Assembly (NCBI GenBank): GCA_963663215.1
Contig: OY760140.1
Location: 434,001 to 498,000 of the forward strand
Direction of reading: 5' to 3'
DNA from: BJGV01 sp003230615
GTDB taxonomy: Bacteria; Pseudomonadota; Gammaproteobacteria; Burkholderiales; Nitrosomonadaceae
DNA length: 64,000 nt
Under the pieces are notes generated by a model that saw nothing but the letters and a program-made list of their open reading frames with translations, was not told the DNA's origin and did no database searches. Made by a program: the position numbers and the translations under genes. This document shows positions 18,140 through 26,223 of this stretch, one piece after another; position 1 is the first letter of the stretch; every line of letters starts with the position of its first letter.

Positions 18140-19403
18140 TTGAAGTTAATACAGCTATCCATTCTGATTTGTTGCATAACACTACTAAATGGATGTGCCA
18201 GTATTAGCAAAGGCATCGCTCAAGCGATACTTGAACAAAAGAAAGAGGATACCCGTCGCTGCCAAGTCATGGGCCAACCGTTTCAAGGAATATTTCATTT
18301 GGTAAAAGATCCTACTAGTACGACAAAAGTGCTGATGGTGCATGGCGTAGGCAAACACATGCCAGGTTACTCGACTGAGCTCCTGCATGAGTTATCAACT
18401 AAAATGGGGCTAGATCATGTCAGCAAAATTTCAAAGAAAATAGATCTGATTAAACCGTTCGATGCTACTAAAAAACTTGGCAAACTCAGAGTCAGGCGAT
18501 TATCCAATGAAGATAACAGTCATGAGCTATTATTTTACGAATTGACCTGGTCAGAAATAACTGACCATGAGAAGGAAGTGCTAGCTTATGATAATTCAGG
18601 TGATCATTCTTTTCGTCGAACTGCCATAAACGACGCGTTAAAGAAATTTGCTAACGATACTATTCCTGACCAGATGATTTATCTGGGGAACGATAGGGAA
18701 GACATACTTCTTTCTTTTTCGAAGGCATTTTGCTGGATGATTTCTGCAGCAGAGTGGGATGACTTGCCCGAAACCTCAAAGCTAGCATGTATGCCATCAA
18801 AACTTTCAATTGAAAATATGCGAAATGATCATTATGCAATTATTTCTCATAGCCTTGGCAGCAGGATAGCCATTGATGGTTTGCAGCGTATGGCTAGATT
18901 GTTGGGGGGGCAAGCAAAATGAACTAAGGAAAACGTGGGGTCTTGCTGACAAATTTGTTCAAGCATTTAAAGAAAAACATATTCCTATTTTTATGCTTGC
19001 TAATCAACTGCCGTTGTTTCAGCTTGGCCAGAATTTACCTAAAATTACAGGTCAACGGGACGCTTATTGCCGTGCAGATGGCGAGCATTATGATTCACGT
19101 ATTCTAAGTGAAACTGACATCATTGCTTTCAGTGATCCTAATGACATGCTTAGTTATACAATACCCCATGGATTTTCTGACCGTTATATAGATTCAAGAC
19201 TATGTGCTAAAACAACCAATATCAATATCAACGTTGCCAGAGTTGTCGATATATTTGGCATAGAAATAGCCAGTCCGCTTGAAGCACACAATGGCTATAA
19301 AACTGACGAGCGTGTTATTGCTATGATAGTTAATGGAGTAGACAATGAAAATACATCACAGATCGTTAAGGAGCGCTGTACAACTATGATAACTACAGAC
19401 TAA
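18140..19403 (+). pseudogene. Alpha/beta-hydrolase-like lipoprotein, interrupted by a frameshift in a G7 tract
   Basis: The first part (18140-18922) starts with TTG seven bases after GGGAG and encodes a lipoprotein signal (ITLLNGC). A hydrolase-like region follows: VLMVHGVGKHMPGYS near residue 70 and a nucleophile-elbow-like ISHSLGSRIAIDGLQ near residue 235. Translation then hits TGA at 18920. The second frame continues from GGKQNELRKTWGLADKF to 19403 without a break. Removing one G from the run of seven at 18904-18910 joins the two into about 420 aa. It may be a sequencing error, a real mutation, or a slippage-prone switch. The family is not named; an esterase or lipase role is inferred only from the fold motifs. 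It lies alone between tRNA 3'-half copies A and B. Confidence 0.75.
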
Positions 19404-19467
19404 GGAGTCGTCTGCAAATAACTTGAATATCTCGCACCTGCACTTAATTCAAACGTTGATTGGACAA

Positions 19468-19495
19468 ATATCTGCTTTGACTCAAAAGTAGACAT
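19468..19495 (+). repeat. Stem-loop repeat, copy R3
   Basis: TCTGCTTT, loop GACTCA, AAAGTAGA (19471-19492), eight pairs with one G-U. It is followed by a diverged form of the ~80-bp box and then by tRNA 3'-half copy B. Confidence 0.65.
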
Positions 19496-19507
19496 TCGAA
19501 GATTTTA

Positions 19508-19590
19508 TTTTTAGAAATTTTTTTCCGAAATTAAAGTCGATGTAAGGGCATGCAGTACTTCTAACACGGGAGGATAAGCAAGACCGACAC
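19508..19590 (+). repeat. ~80-bp conserved box, copy C3 (diverged)
   Basis: TTTTTAGAAATTTTTTTCCG then GCAGTACTTCTAACACGGGAGG. It keeps the position (between a stem-loop repeat and a tRNA half) and several blocks of boxes C1, C4 and C5. A second shared segment, AAAAAAGGGCGATACACCAC (19659-19678), recurs as AAAAAGACGATGCGCTAC before the degenerate tRNA half at 27651. Confidence 0.4.
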
Positions 19591-19752
19591 TAGGTGTATC
19601 CCCTAATTATGACTTTGTCATGGGTAACTAGCGGCGTACTTATAGATAAATAAGCACAAAAAAGGGCGATACACCACAATAAACAGGGAAGATTAATTCA
19701 TTGATTGAATTGCTTTAGTTTGTTGTCACGTATTGTAGTTTATTGATTATAA

Positions 19753-19801
19753 GGGACTCATAATCCTTTGGTCGCTGGTTCGAGTCCAACCAGACCCACT
19801 A
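19753..19801 (+). repeat. tRNA(CAT) 3'-half repeat, copy B
   Basis: GGGACTCATAATCCTTTGGTCG, then a T arm GCTGG-TTCGAGT-CCAAC and CAGACCCACTA. The T arm has one C-A mismatch and CCA is changed to CTA, so it is decaying. Same strand as the tRNA. It ends the alpha/beta-hydrolase module and starts the aldo/keto reductase module; the gap 19404-19826 contains only R3, C3 and this copy. Confidence 0.88.
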
Positions 19802-19826
19802 AATAAAACTTTTTTTCCATAAATGA

Positions 19827-20780
19827 TTATTCATCCCACAAAGTTGCCGCAGAATATCCTAATTCTGGTGCGTCCCAGAATTTACCAATTATGAGGCGTC
19901 CTTTTGCTTCAAGTGCAGCAATTTTTTCCATGTCTTCATCCGATAATGAAATGGTAGCGGAATCAAAGTTTTGTTCTAATCGAGCAGGATTTACTGATTT
20001 TGGTATAACGGAAGTGCCCCTTTGAATTGCCCATCGGATAAGTACTTGAGCAGATGAAAAACCATTGGCATTGGCAATTTCCACTATAGTGGGATTCTCT
20101 AATAAAATGGGCTCATTAGGATCTTTAAATTGTGGTGGTCGATCAGTAGATCCTAAGGGCGAATAGGCAGTAAGAACAATATTTTCTTTATTGCAAAATT
20201 CCAGCATTGCTGGTTGCTGATGAAATGGGTGCAGTTCTATTTGGTTTACCTCTGGTTTTATCTCGCAATCATCCAAAAGTTTGCTAATTTTTTTTATACT
20301 AAAATTTGAAACCCCTATATGTTTGCTTAATCCATCTTTTGTGCATGCTTCCATTGCTTCCCAAGTAGCAGCTGTTGGTGCATCATCAAGTGATAAAAAG
20401 TCATTGGATGATGAAGGAAATTGTACTCCTGGTTTTAAAGCAACTGGCCAGTGAATTAAATATAAATCAAGATAATCTAGCTGAAGGTCTTTGAGCGTTT
20501 TTTCCAAGGCCGGTCTAACATCTTTTTTCAAGTGAGCATTGTTCCATAATTTTGAAGTCACCCACAAGGCTTCTCTTTTTACACATCCGGAATCAAAAGC
20601 ATCGACAAACGCCTGACCTATTTCAGGTTCATTCCCATAAAAAGCAGCACAATCTACATGTCTGTATCCAATTTTTATGGCTTCGTGAATTGCACCATAG
20701 ACTTCTCCAGGATCGGATTTCCAGGTGCCAAGTCCCAAAGCAGGCATTTCATCGCCATTTCTAAAAATAAATTTATCCAT
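19827..20780 (-). CDS. Aldo/keto reductase
   Basis: A 317-aa NADPH-dependent carbonyl reductase of the AKR superfamily. The start FRNGDEMPALGLGTW is classical. The catalytic tetrad can be placed as Asp and Tyr in RHVDCAAFYGNE, Lys in WVTSKLWNNAH and His in YLIHWPVALKPG. The cofactor-binding tail includes SVIPKSVNPARLEQNFD. The sequence is closest in style to the AKR1-like alcohol/aldehyde reductases. The substrate is unknown. It is the only gene between tRNA 3'-half copies B and C, 25 bp from copy B, on the strand opposite to the repeats. Some bacterial island-borne AKRs detoxify aldehydes; that role here is a guess. Confidence 0.92.
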   Translation of the reverse strand: MDKFIFRNGDEMPALGLGTWKSDPGEVYGAIHEAIKIGYRHVDCAAFYGNEPEIGQAFVDAFDSGCVKREALWVTSKLWNNAHLKKDVRPALEKTLKDLQLDYLDLYLIHWPVALKPGVQFPSSSNDFLSLDDAPTAATWEAMEACTKDGLSKHIGVSNFSIKKISKLLDDCEIKPEVNQIELHPFHQQPAMLEFCNKENIVLTAYSPLGSTDRPPQFKDPNEPILLENPTIVEIANANGFSSAQVLIRWAIQRGTSVIPKSVNPARLEQNFDSATISLSDEDMEKIAALEAKGRLIIGKFWDAPELGYSAATLWDE

Positions 20781-20892
20781 TTTTATTAAATATGGTTAAT
20801 TGTGAAATTCTAATATATTTCGATTTATTTTTTACGGAAAAACTGGGTTAAATCCGCGGTACTATTTCTTCGCCAAATTATGTATTATCCAA

Positions 20893-20938
20893 TATTATAA
20901 TCTCTTGGTCGTTGGTTCGAGTCCAAACAGACCCACCA
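20893..20938 (+). repeat. tRNA(CAT) 3'-half repeat, copy C
   Basis: ATTATAATCTCTTGGTCG, T arm GTTGG-TTCGAGT-CCAAA and CAGACCCACCA. Slightly decayed in the anticodon and T stems. It is the main recognisable element in the 321-bp gap 20781-21101 between the aldo/keto reductase and the patatin-like gene. Confidence 0.85.
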
Positions 20939-21101
20939 ATAATGTTAAGCATTTCCAAAGATAAATGCCGTTTTTGTTTTCAGTCACGGAACTAATTTAG
21001 CACACTCACATAAAACCCCCTGGGGCTTAATTGTTCATGCCAGCTCGTTCTTAGTTTTTACTCAAAATATTCATAAAAACAAAATTACTGGAGGATTAAG
21101 A

Positions 21102-22319
21102 ATGCCATCTAGGTTCCTGAATATATTTTCCTTTATGCAAATAATACAAATCAGCTTAATTACTGCTCTTTTAATTTTGGTTGGCTGTGCCAGTGTGCCG
21201 GAGTGCCATCCAATTGCTCCCGAGAACTTAACGGAAGCAACTATTAAAGGTATACCTAATGTAAGATTTTGGGGAGATGAATGGCCAAAATTTGGAAAGA
21301 AAATACTTGATACTTTTACTGATGAACAATTCCAAAAGAACTTCCCTGCTAGTTATGGAAAACCACATGCCTATCTCGCAATTTCTGGAGGCGGAGCTAA
21401 TGGGGCCTTTGGTGCAGGCCTGTTTGCCGGTTGGACTGAGTCAGGAACAAGACCGGTGTTTAATATGGTCACAGGTGTCAGTACTGGTGCATTAACAGCC
21501 CCGTTCGCATTCCTCTGGTCGGAATACGATGATGAACTCAAAAAAGTCTATACCACGACCACAACCAAAGACATTATCGAAGAGAGAAACGTAATTTCGG
21601 CAGTTCTTGGTGATTCTATGGCTGATACAAAGCCATTGCGAAACCTTATTGAGAGATACATTACACCTGAAATTATCCAGGCAATAGCAAAAGAGCATAA
21701 ACGTGGACGCAGGTTGTTTGTGGGGACCGTGAATCTAGATGCTGGGCGTTCAGTGATCTGGAATATTGGCGCAATTGCTGCGAGTAACAGCCCTCGTAAA
21801 TTGTCACTGATCTACGATGTACTACAAGCTTCTGCAGCGATACCCATAGCCTTTCCACCAGTTGTGATCGAAGTTGATGTTAATGGCCAATCTTTCGATG
21901 AAATGCATGTCGATGGCGGTACTGGATCTCAAGTTTTTGTTTATCCAGCAGCAATTAATTGGCGGCTGGTTACCAAAAAACTGAAGGTGCAGGGTGCTCC
22001 AAGAATCTATGTAATAAGAAATGCATTCCTCGATTCTGATCGTCAAAGTGTAGAACGCAGCATGCTGCCAATCACATCCCGGTCCATTGATTCGCTGATA
22101 CGGACGCAAGGTGTTGGCGACATGTTTCAAATTTACGCGTTATGCAAACGCGATGGTAATGATTTCAATATGGCCTATATTCCATCTGACTTCACCGAGA
22201 AGCCAACTGAGGGATTTGATCCTGTGTATATGACCAAATTGTATAATTTGGGTTATGAAATGGCCTTGAAAGGGTATCCTTGGGAAAAAAGGACCACCAG
22301 GATTCATCGATACTCCTGA
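21102..22319 (+). CDS. Patatin-like phospholipase lipoprotein
   Basis: A 405-aa protein with a lipoprotein signal (LITALLILVGC, cysteine near residue 29) and a patatin domain. The oxyanion-hole block is ISGGGANGAFGAGLF, the nucleophile serine is in GVSTGAL, and the catalytic aspartate is probably in HVDGGTGS. These are the serine-aspartate dyad elements of patatin-type lipid acyl hydrolases. A strong GGAGG lies before the ATG. It is the only gene between tRNA 3'-half copies C and D. Likely anchored in the envelope; substrate and role unknown. No missing catalytic residue is seen. Confidence 0.9.
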   Translation: MPSRFLNIFSFMQIIQISLITALLILVGCASVPECHPIAPENLTEATIKGIPNVRFWGDEWPKFGKKILDTFTDEQFQKNFPASYGKPHAYLAISGGGANGAFGAGLFAGWTESGTRPVFNMVTGVSTGALTAPFAFLWSEYDDELKKVYTTTTTKDIIEERNVISAVLGDSMADTKPLRNLIERYITPEIIQAIAKEHKRGRRLFVGTVNLDAGRSVIWNIGAIAASNSPRKLSLIYDVLQASAAIPIAFPPVVIEVDVNGQSFDEMHVDGGTGSQVFVYPAAINWRLVTKKLKVQGAPRIYVIRNAFLDSDRQSVERSMLPITSRSIDSLIRTQGVGDMFQIYALCKRDGNDFNMAYIPSDFTEKPTEGFDPVYMTKLYNLGYEMALKGYPWEKRTTRIHRYS

Positions 22320-22408
22320 AAACTGAGCTATAAAGCATGGAGTTATGATAACAAAATGATTAAATTGTTTTAGTTTGTTGCTAAGTGTTGTGGATTGTTG
22401 TTTACAAA

Positions 22409-22456
22409 GGACTCATAATCCCTTGGTCGTTGGTTCGAGTCCAACCAGATCCACCA
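22409..22456 (+). repeat. tRNA(CAT) 3'-half repeat, copy D
   Basis: GGACTCATAATCCCTTGGTCG, T arm GTTGG-TTCGAGT-CCAAC and CAGATCCACCA. Nearly identical to copy A. Upstream, TTGTTTTAGTTTGTTG closely matches the sequence before copy B (TTGCTTTAGTTTGTTG). Copy E follows after only 108 bp. Confidence 0.9.
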
Positions 22457-22493
22457 TTCTATTGTAAAACCAAAAATATTGGAGGAGTCCAAA

Positions 22494-22544
22494 ATGACCC
22501 AGAGAGAAGTCGAGACTGACCCAAAAGTTGAGAGATACACATAA
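22494..22544 (+). CDS. 16-codon ORF between two tRNA 3'-half repeats
   Basis: ATG preceded by GGAGGAG at 22481-22487 and followed by 15 codons (MTQREVETDPKVERYT) and TAA. It is the only content of the 108-bp module between copies D and E. It could be a very short peptide or the truncated start of a gene whose remainder was lost by recombination between repeats. The strong ribosome site is the only support. Confidence 0.3.
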   Translation: MTQREVETDPKVERYT

Positions 22545-22564
22545 CGTGCCACAATCTTCTGTAT

Positions 22565-22607
22565 CTATAATCCCTTGGTCGTTGGTTCAAGTCAACCAGG
22601 TCCACCA
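22565..22607 (+). repeat. tRNA(CAT) 3'-half repeat, copy E
   Basis: CTATAATCCCTTGGTCG, T arm GTTGG-TTCAAGT-CAAC (one base lost) and CAGGTCCACCA. Followed after 26 bp by stem-loop repeat R4, the same order as copy A and R2. The gap 22320-22717 is filled by D, the 16-codon ORF, E and R4. Confidence 0.85.
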
Positions 22608-22633
22608 AATAAAATAAACGTTAATTATTTTAG

Positions 22634-22659
22634 TGTCTGCTTTGTGCCAGAAGCGGACA
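22634..22659 (+). repeat. Stem-loop repeat, copy R4
   Basis: TGTCTGCTT, loop TGTGCCAG, AAGCGGACA; nine pairs with a single G-U. This is the best-preserved copy of the family. Confidence 0.8.
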
Positions 22660-22717
22660 TTCATTTACGTAAAAGCCCGGTGCTAAACCTAGCTTAATAC
22701 TTCTACTAACATATTTA

Positions 22718-22963
22718 TTACGTATACAGTTTATCCATCAATTCTTCTAGCTTCCTGCCTTCCTCTGTTGGACTGTGGTAGTCGTCAAATCCATGCGTAG
22801 CCAACCGTTCTTCACACAAGTCGCTTAGCTCACTCGATATTTCATCAGGAATTGGCTTCTTATTTTTTGACGACGCCAGTTTATCAAATAGCTTACGAAG
22901 ACCTTCTGACAATGGAAGCACTGTCTGCATAAAATGAATGTCTGATTGATTAAGAGTAGTCAT
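22718..22963 (-). CDS. Hypothetical small soluble protein, 81 aa
   Basis: An 81-aa, mostly charged and probably helical protein starting MTTLNQSDIHFMQTVLPLSEG and ending LEELMDKLYT. Support for it being real is a very strong ribosome binding site (GGAGGAGGAAA) about eight bases before the ATG on the minus strand. No domain, membrane segment or catalytic motif is recognised. It lies just beyond stem-loop R4, opposite in strand to the tRNA repeats. Confidence 0.55.
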   Translation of the reverse strand: MTTLNQSDIHFMQTVLPLSEGLRKLFDKLASSKNKKPIPDEISSELSDLCEERLATHGFDDYHSPTEEGRKLEELMDKLYT

Positions 22964-23089
22964 TGATTATTTCCTCCTCCGCAGAAAAAACTTTGCCTTT
23001 TTCGTTGATATGAAATTTAGTGAACCGATCTAGGTTTACCTATATAACGGATTCCTGTAAGAAATACTGAGGGTGCTAAAGCCCCTAAA

Positions 23090-23116
23090 TATCTGCTTTG
23101 TGCTAAAAGAGGACGT
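23090..23116 (+). repeat. Stem-loop repeat, copy R5 (imperfect)
   Basis: TATCTGCTTTGTGCTAAAAG followed by AGGACGT. The left arm and loop match the other copies; the right arm has mutated and pairs less well. Confidence 0.55.
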
Positions 23117-23152
23117 TCATCTATTCGTCAATATGTATATATCTCCAGAAAC

Positions 23153-23176
23153 AAATAGCTTTGATTAAAGCTATTT
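23153..23176. repeat. Perfect 10-bp inverted repeat
   Basis: AAATAGCTTT, loop GATT, AAAGCTATTT. No T run follows on either strand, so it is not a good terminator. It could be an operator or a weak transcript end. It lies in the 743-bp gap 22964-23706, which also holds R5 and an 18-codon minus-strand ORF and is otherwise AT-rich without gene signal. Confidence 0.6.
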
Positions 23177-23201
23177 ACTATTCAGCACCTACGCATAAAG
23201 C

Positions 23202-23258
23202 TCACTTCTTGGGTCTTATATTTGTTTTTTTAGCCTCTTTGAACTTCAAATAAGTCAT
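23202..23258 (-). CDS. 18-codon basic ORF with a strong ribosome site
   Basis: Reads MTYLKFKEAKKTNIRPKK then TGA on the minus strand, preceded by AAAGGAG. The peptide is very basic. It may be a genuine small protein or the remaining start of a lost gene. Nothing else supports it. Confidence 0.25.
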   Translation of the reverse strand: MTYLKFKEAKKTNIRPKK

Positions 23259-23706
23259 AATTTTCTACTCCTTTAAATTCTTTAATGCCTAACTTAGTTC
23301 TCAAAATGTATTATTTTCTTCAAGTATATGAAAAGAATAATAAAATATATTTCGCAGATACACTATTAAAGTAAGTTTCAATTATCCCGATAAATTAGTA
23401 GCGTATTTAATATTGATAATCTTTGATAATTAGGAAGGTCCTAACAGTATAAGTACTAATGAAAAAACCAGAACTTAGCATGACTTTATATGCGTCAAAA
23501 AAATTGAATAAGTCGGCAAATATATATGACTAATTGAGTAGTTGTGTTTCTTGGTTTTTAAAAGTTTGGGATCTACATACTATTGTATTTACATTCATTG
23601 TGAAAACTTATTCCTAGTTACCCTTAGCGTGTCAATTACCGAGCCTAAATACTGTAAAAATTTACTAACAACTAGAAATCTATGTATTGTAAGAAGAGTT
23701 AAATAA

Positions 23707-25278
23707 ATGGGATCAACGAATGAAATTCTAGCTGGAAATGCCAAATTGCTTAAATCCAGAGTAAGCAAACTTTCTATTGTTGGCATTTGGATTTCAATTG
23801 GTGCAATTATTATTGCAACTATTACCACCGGCTATTTTCAGGCTAATGAGATCAGTTTAGAAAGTGTAATTGAAGCTCAAAAGAATAACGCTTCACTCTG
23901 GCTGCTTAATACGATGCCTTTTGTGTTCGGTTTTTGGGGGCAATATGTTAGTTCGATGATAGCCTTTGAAGCAAGTGCCATGGTGGTTGACCAGACTAAT
24001 GATTTACGTGCTCAGGCTGCATCGTTTGAGAGAAGCAAAATTGCGATCCTGGTCGTGGATATAGATCGCTTCAAAGATATTAATGACACACTCGGTCACA
24101 GTACAGGTGATCGCGTCATCAAACAGATTGCCCAGCGCTTACGTAAAATCATTCCAGAACCTAACACCGTAGCGCGACTAGGCGGAGACGAATTTGGAAT
24201 TATACTTAAAAAATTTGGCACTAAAGAAGATGCTGCCGAGGTAGTTCAGACAATCAAAGAGACTTTGCAAGTTCCCCTGAAACTGGAGGGAGTAAGGCTA
24301 GACATTGACGCAAGTATAGGCATCACTTTGTATCCAGAACATGGAAAAGATGCGCAGATTTTACTACAGCTCGCTGATGTCGCCATGTATCAAGCCAAGC
24401 AGAAACATTGTGGATTCATCATGTATACCACTACATTAGATAGGTGCAATACACGCCGCCTAACGCTAATGGGAGAGCTTCGCGAGGCAATCATTAATAA
24501 TGAACTGGTGGCATACTATCAACCCAAGATTGATATTAAAACCGGCAAAATTAAAGAGCTGGAAGCTCTAGTACGATGGAAGCATAAGGTTCATGGTTTG
24601 GTACAGCCCGATGATTTCATTCCAATGGCTGAACAAACAGGACTCATTAAACAACTTACACTATGGATACTGCATGAAAGTTTGATGCAATGTGCGAAAT
24701 GGAACGATGAAGGGTTCGAATTGGGGGTTTCAGTGAATCTATCGGCTAATGATTTAATGGATGTAGAGCTTCCTGAAACAATCACTCGGACATTGGATGC
24801 TCACAATGTGTCACCCGAGAAGCTGCTATTAGAAATTACTGAAAGTTCTGTCATGTTAGATCCGAACCGAGCATTGGAAGTCCTAACTAATTTGTCGACT
24901 TTGGGAGTACGACTTTCAGTAGATGATTTTGGAACCGGTTATTCGTCTCTGTCCTACCTTAGTAAACTTCCCGTAAGTGAGTTGAAAATCGACAAGTCTT
25001 TTGTCATGGGCATGGAAAATAACAGCAACAATACTGTAATTGTGCAAGCCACGATTGATCTTGGTCATAATCTTGGGCTTGAAGTAGTTGCTGAAGGTGT
25101 GGAGACAGCCTCGTCTATATCCCTTCTACAACCATTAGGTTGTGATACTTTGCAAGGATACTATTTTACCATACCACTTAGTGCTCAAGAATTTAACACT
25201 TGGCGTAGTCAAAACATAGCAACTGGACGTATACGAAAAAAAGAAGGCCAACTATATATGATGCTTCCTGAAAAATAA
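23707..25278 (+). CDS. GGDEF-EAL domain protein with a shortened GGDEF N-terminus
   Basis: A 523-aa cyclic-di-GMP signalling protein. Two hydrophobic segments (about residues 22-42 and 64-82) suggest membrane anchoring. The GGDEF domain begins abruptly at ERSKIAILVVDIDRFKDINDTLGH and has an intact LGGDEFGI, but the usual DxLTGLxNR stretch before it is absent, as if about 25-30 residues had been deleted. The EAL domain looks complete: LEALVRWKHK, the glutamate in LLEITESSVM, DDFGTGYSSLSYL, LKIDKSFV and VVAEGVET. Phosphodiesterase activity is therefore plausible and cyclase activity doubtful. No I-site RxxD is seen before GGDEF. It lies in the last, longest module of the tRNA-repeat array. Confidence 0.88.
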   Translation: MGSTNEILAGNAKLLKSRVSKLSIVGIWISIGAIIIATITTGYFQANEISLESVIEAQKNNASLWLLNTMPFVFGFWGQYVSSMIAFEASAMVVDQTNDLRAQAASFERSKIAILVVDIDRFKDINDTLGHSTGDRVIKQIAQRLRKIIPEPNTVARLGGDEFGIILKKFGTKEDAAEVVQTIKETLQVPLKLEGVRLDIDASIGITLYPEHGKDAQILLQLADVAMYQAKQKHCGFIMYTTTLDRCNTRRLTLMGELREAIINNELVAYYQPKIDIKTGKIKELEALVRWKHKVHGLVQPDDFIPMAEQTGLIKQLTLWILHESLMQCAKWNDEGFELGVSVNLSANDLMDVELPETITRTLDAHNVSPEKLLLEITESSVMLDPNRALEVLTNLSTLGVRLSVDDFGTGYSSLSYLSKLPVSELKIDKSFVMGMENNSNNTVIVQATIDLGHNLGLEVVAEGVETASSISLLQPLGCDTLQGYYFTIPLSAQEFNTWRSQNIATGRIRKKEGQLYMMLPEK

Positions 25279-25332
25279 CAAAGCTAAGCCCTATTAAAGT
25301 TTCGAGTAAAAACTTCGTACTCTATTACCTTT

Positions 25333-25347
25333 CAAAAGCGGACATTC
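25333..25347 (+). repeat. Stem-loop repeat, half copy R6
   Basis: CAAAAGCGGACATTC corresponds to the loop end and right arm of R4. The left arm is missing. It stands directly before box C4, as R1 stands before C1. Confidence 0.55.
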
Positions 25348-25354
25348 ACAAATT

Positions 25355-25440
25355 CTTCTTCTGGAAAAAGTTTTTCGCCAAAATTGGGCAAGAGAGAGGG
25401 GTAGGTGCTACATGGAGGGGGGGGTGAGTTAGTTCTGACT
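25355..25440 (+). repeat. ~80-bp conserved box, copy C4
   Basis: CTTCTGGAAAAAGTTTTTCG, CCAAAATTGGGCAAGAGAG, GGGTAGGTGCTACATGGAGG and a run of eight G at 25417-25424. Best match is C1 at 17036. Short ORFs drawn through this box are unlikely to be genes. Confidence 0.6.
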
Positions 25441-25455
25441 AAGGTATGCCACAGC

Positions 25456-25578
25456 CTAAACTATAAAAGCTGCATGAACACCAATATATTCATAAATAGT
25501 ATGTACCGCATCTTTAAATATCGCAGTAACTTTATTTGGTGTGCCAACCTGTCTACCGCCAGTCTTTTGTCCACGCAT
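25456..25578 (-). pseudogene. Truncated phage-type gene (GGRQ-GTPNK motif)
   Basis: A 40-aa minus-strand ORF with ribosome site GAGGAAG before the ATG. It begins MRGQKTGGRQVGTPNKVTA and continues IFKDAVHTIYEYIGVH. The start is typical of short phage proteins near the packaging genes (GGRQKGTPNK-type), which normally run on well past 100 residues. Here the frame ends at residue 40, so it is probably a cut-off remnant. Together with C4 and R6 it accounts for the 530-bp gap 25279-25808; the rest shows no gene. Confidence 0.5.
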
Positions 25579-25808
25579 CGTTGCTTCCTCACATTATCTA
25601 CATACATCTATTATAGATCGGCAAGTTAGTAGGAGCTAACTTTACAATTTATGCATGGTAGTCGAAATATTGTTTACTGGTTACATTGGTATACTAGCAT
25701 TTTTAGTCTAGTTAAAAAACTTAGTATACCGGTTTATATCTGGTGAGTTTTTAGTCAACTTGTATCAGTCACCATGCCTTGATGAGATGATAGATTACTA
25801 GAATATAA

Positions 25809-26201
25809 ATGGGCACAATGCAGATATTTATTTTGATACTGTTGACTGTTGCTAGCGGTAGTGCGATGGCTGAGTGGGTTCCTGTTGGTGGGAGTGACAG
25901 ATTCACCCTCTACTCCGACCCCACCACCATTAGCAAGTATGGCAACATGGTAAAAATGTTGCGTCTGACTGACTTCAAGACGGTACAGGGAAACACCGGC
26001 GAACATTACATGTCAACGAAGAGGCAAGATGAATATGATTGCGTGAGAGAAAGGCGCCGAACAATTTTTGTAGCTGCCCATTCTAAAAAAATGGGAGAAG
26101 GTTATGTAGTTATTAGAATAATAAATAAACTTGACGACTGGAAACCAATCTCGCCCGGCAGCCAAGGTGAAGCAATGTGGGAATTCGCCTGTGGAAATTG
26201 A
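25809..26201 (+). CDS. Secreted surface-adhesin-E-like protein
   Basis: A 130-aa exported protein. The signal peptide is FILILLTVASGSAMA with cleavage before EWVPVG. The mature chain follows the adhesin E-like pattern: WVPVGGSDRFTLYSDPTTI, a GNMVKMLRLTDFK block, STKRQDEYDCVRERRRTIF, and the tail WKPISPGSQGEAMWEFACGN. The two mature cysteines (in EYDC and EFAC) are conserved in the family and probably form a disulfide. The start may be the ATG at 25809 or at 25818. It is followed 22 bp later by the repeat protein, so the two are probably co-transcribed. Function unknown. Confidence 0.72.
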   Translation: MGTMQIFILILLTVASGSAMAEWVPVGGSDRFTLYSDPTTISKYGNMVKMLRLTDFKTVQGNTGEHYMSTKRQDEYDCVRERRRTIFVAAHSKKMGEGYVVIRIINKLDDWKPISPGSQGEAMWEFACGN

Positions 26202-26223
26202 TTGGTAAATAGGAGACTAAAAT

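Noticed and set aside
17910..22607. tRNA 3'-half copies as functional tRNA genes
   Set aside because: None has a 5' acceptor strand or D arm, and several have unpaired T stems.
25405..25629. Plus-strand 74-codon ORF
   Set aside because: It runs through repeat box C4 and the antisense of the phage-type fragment; no ribosome site.
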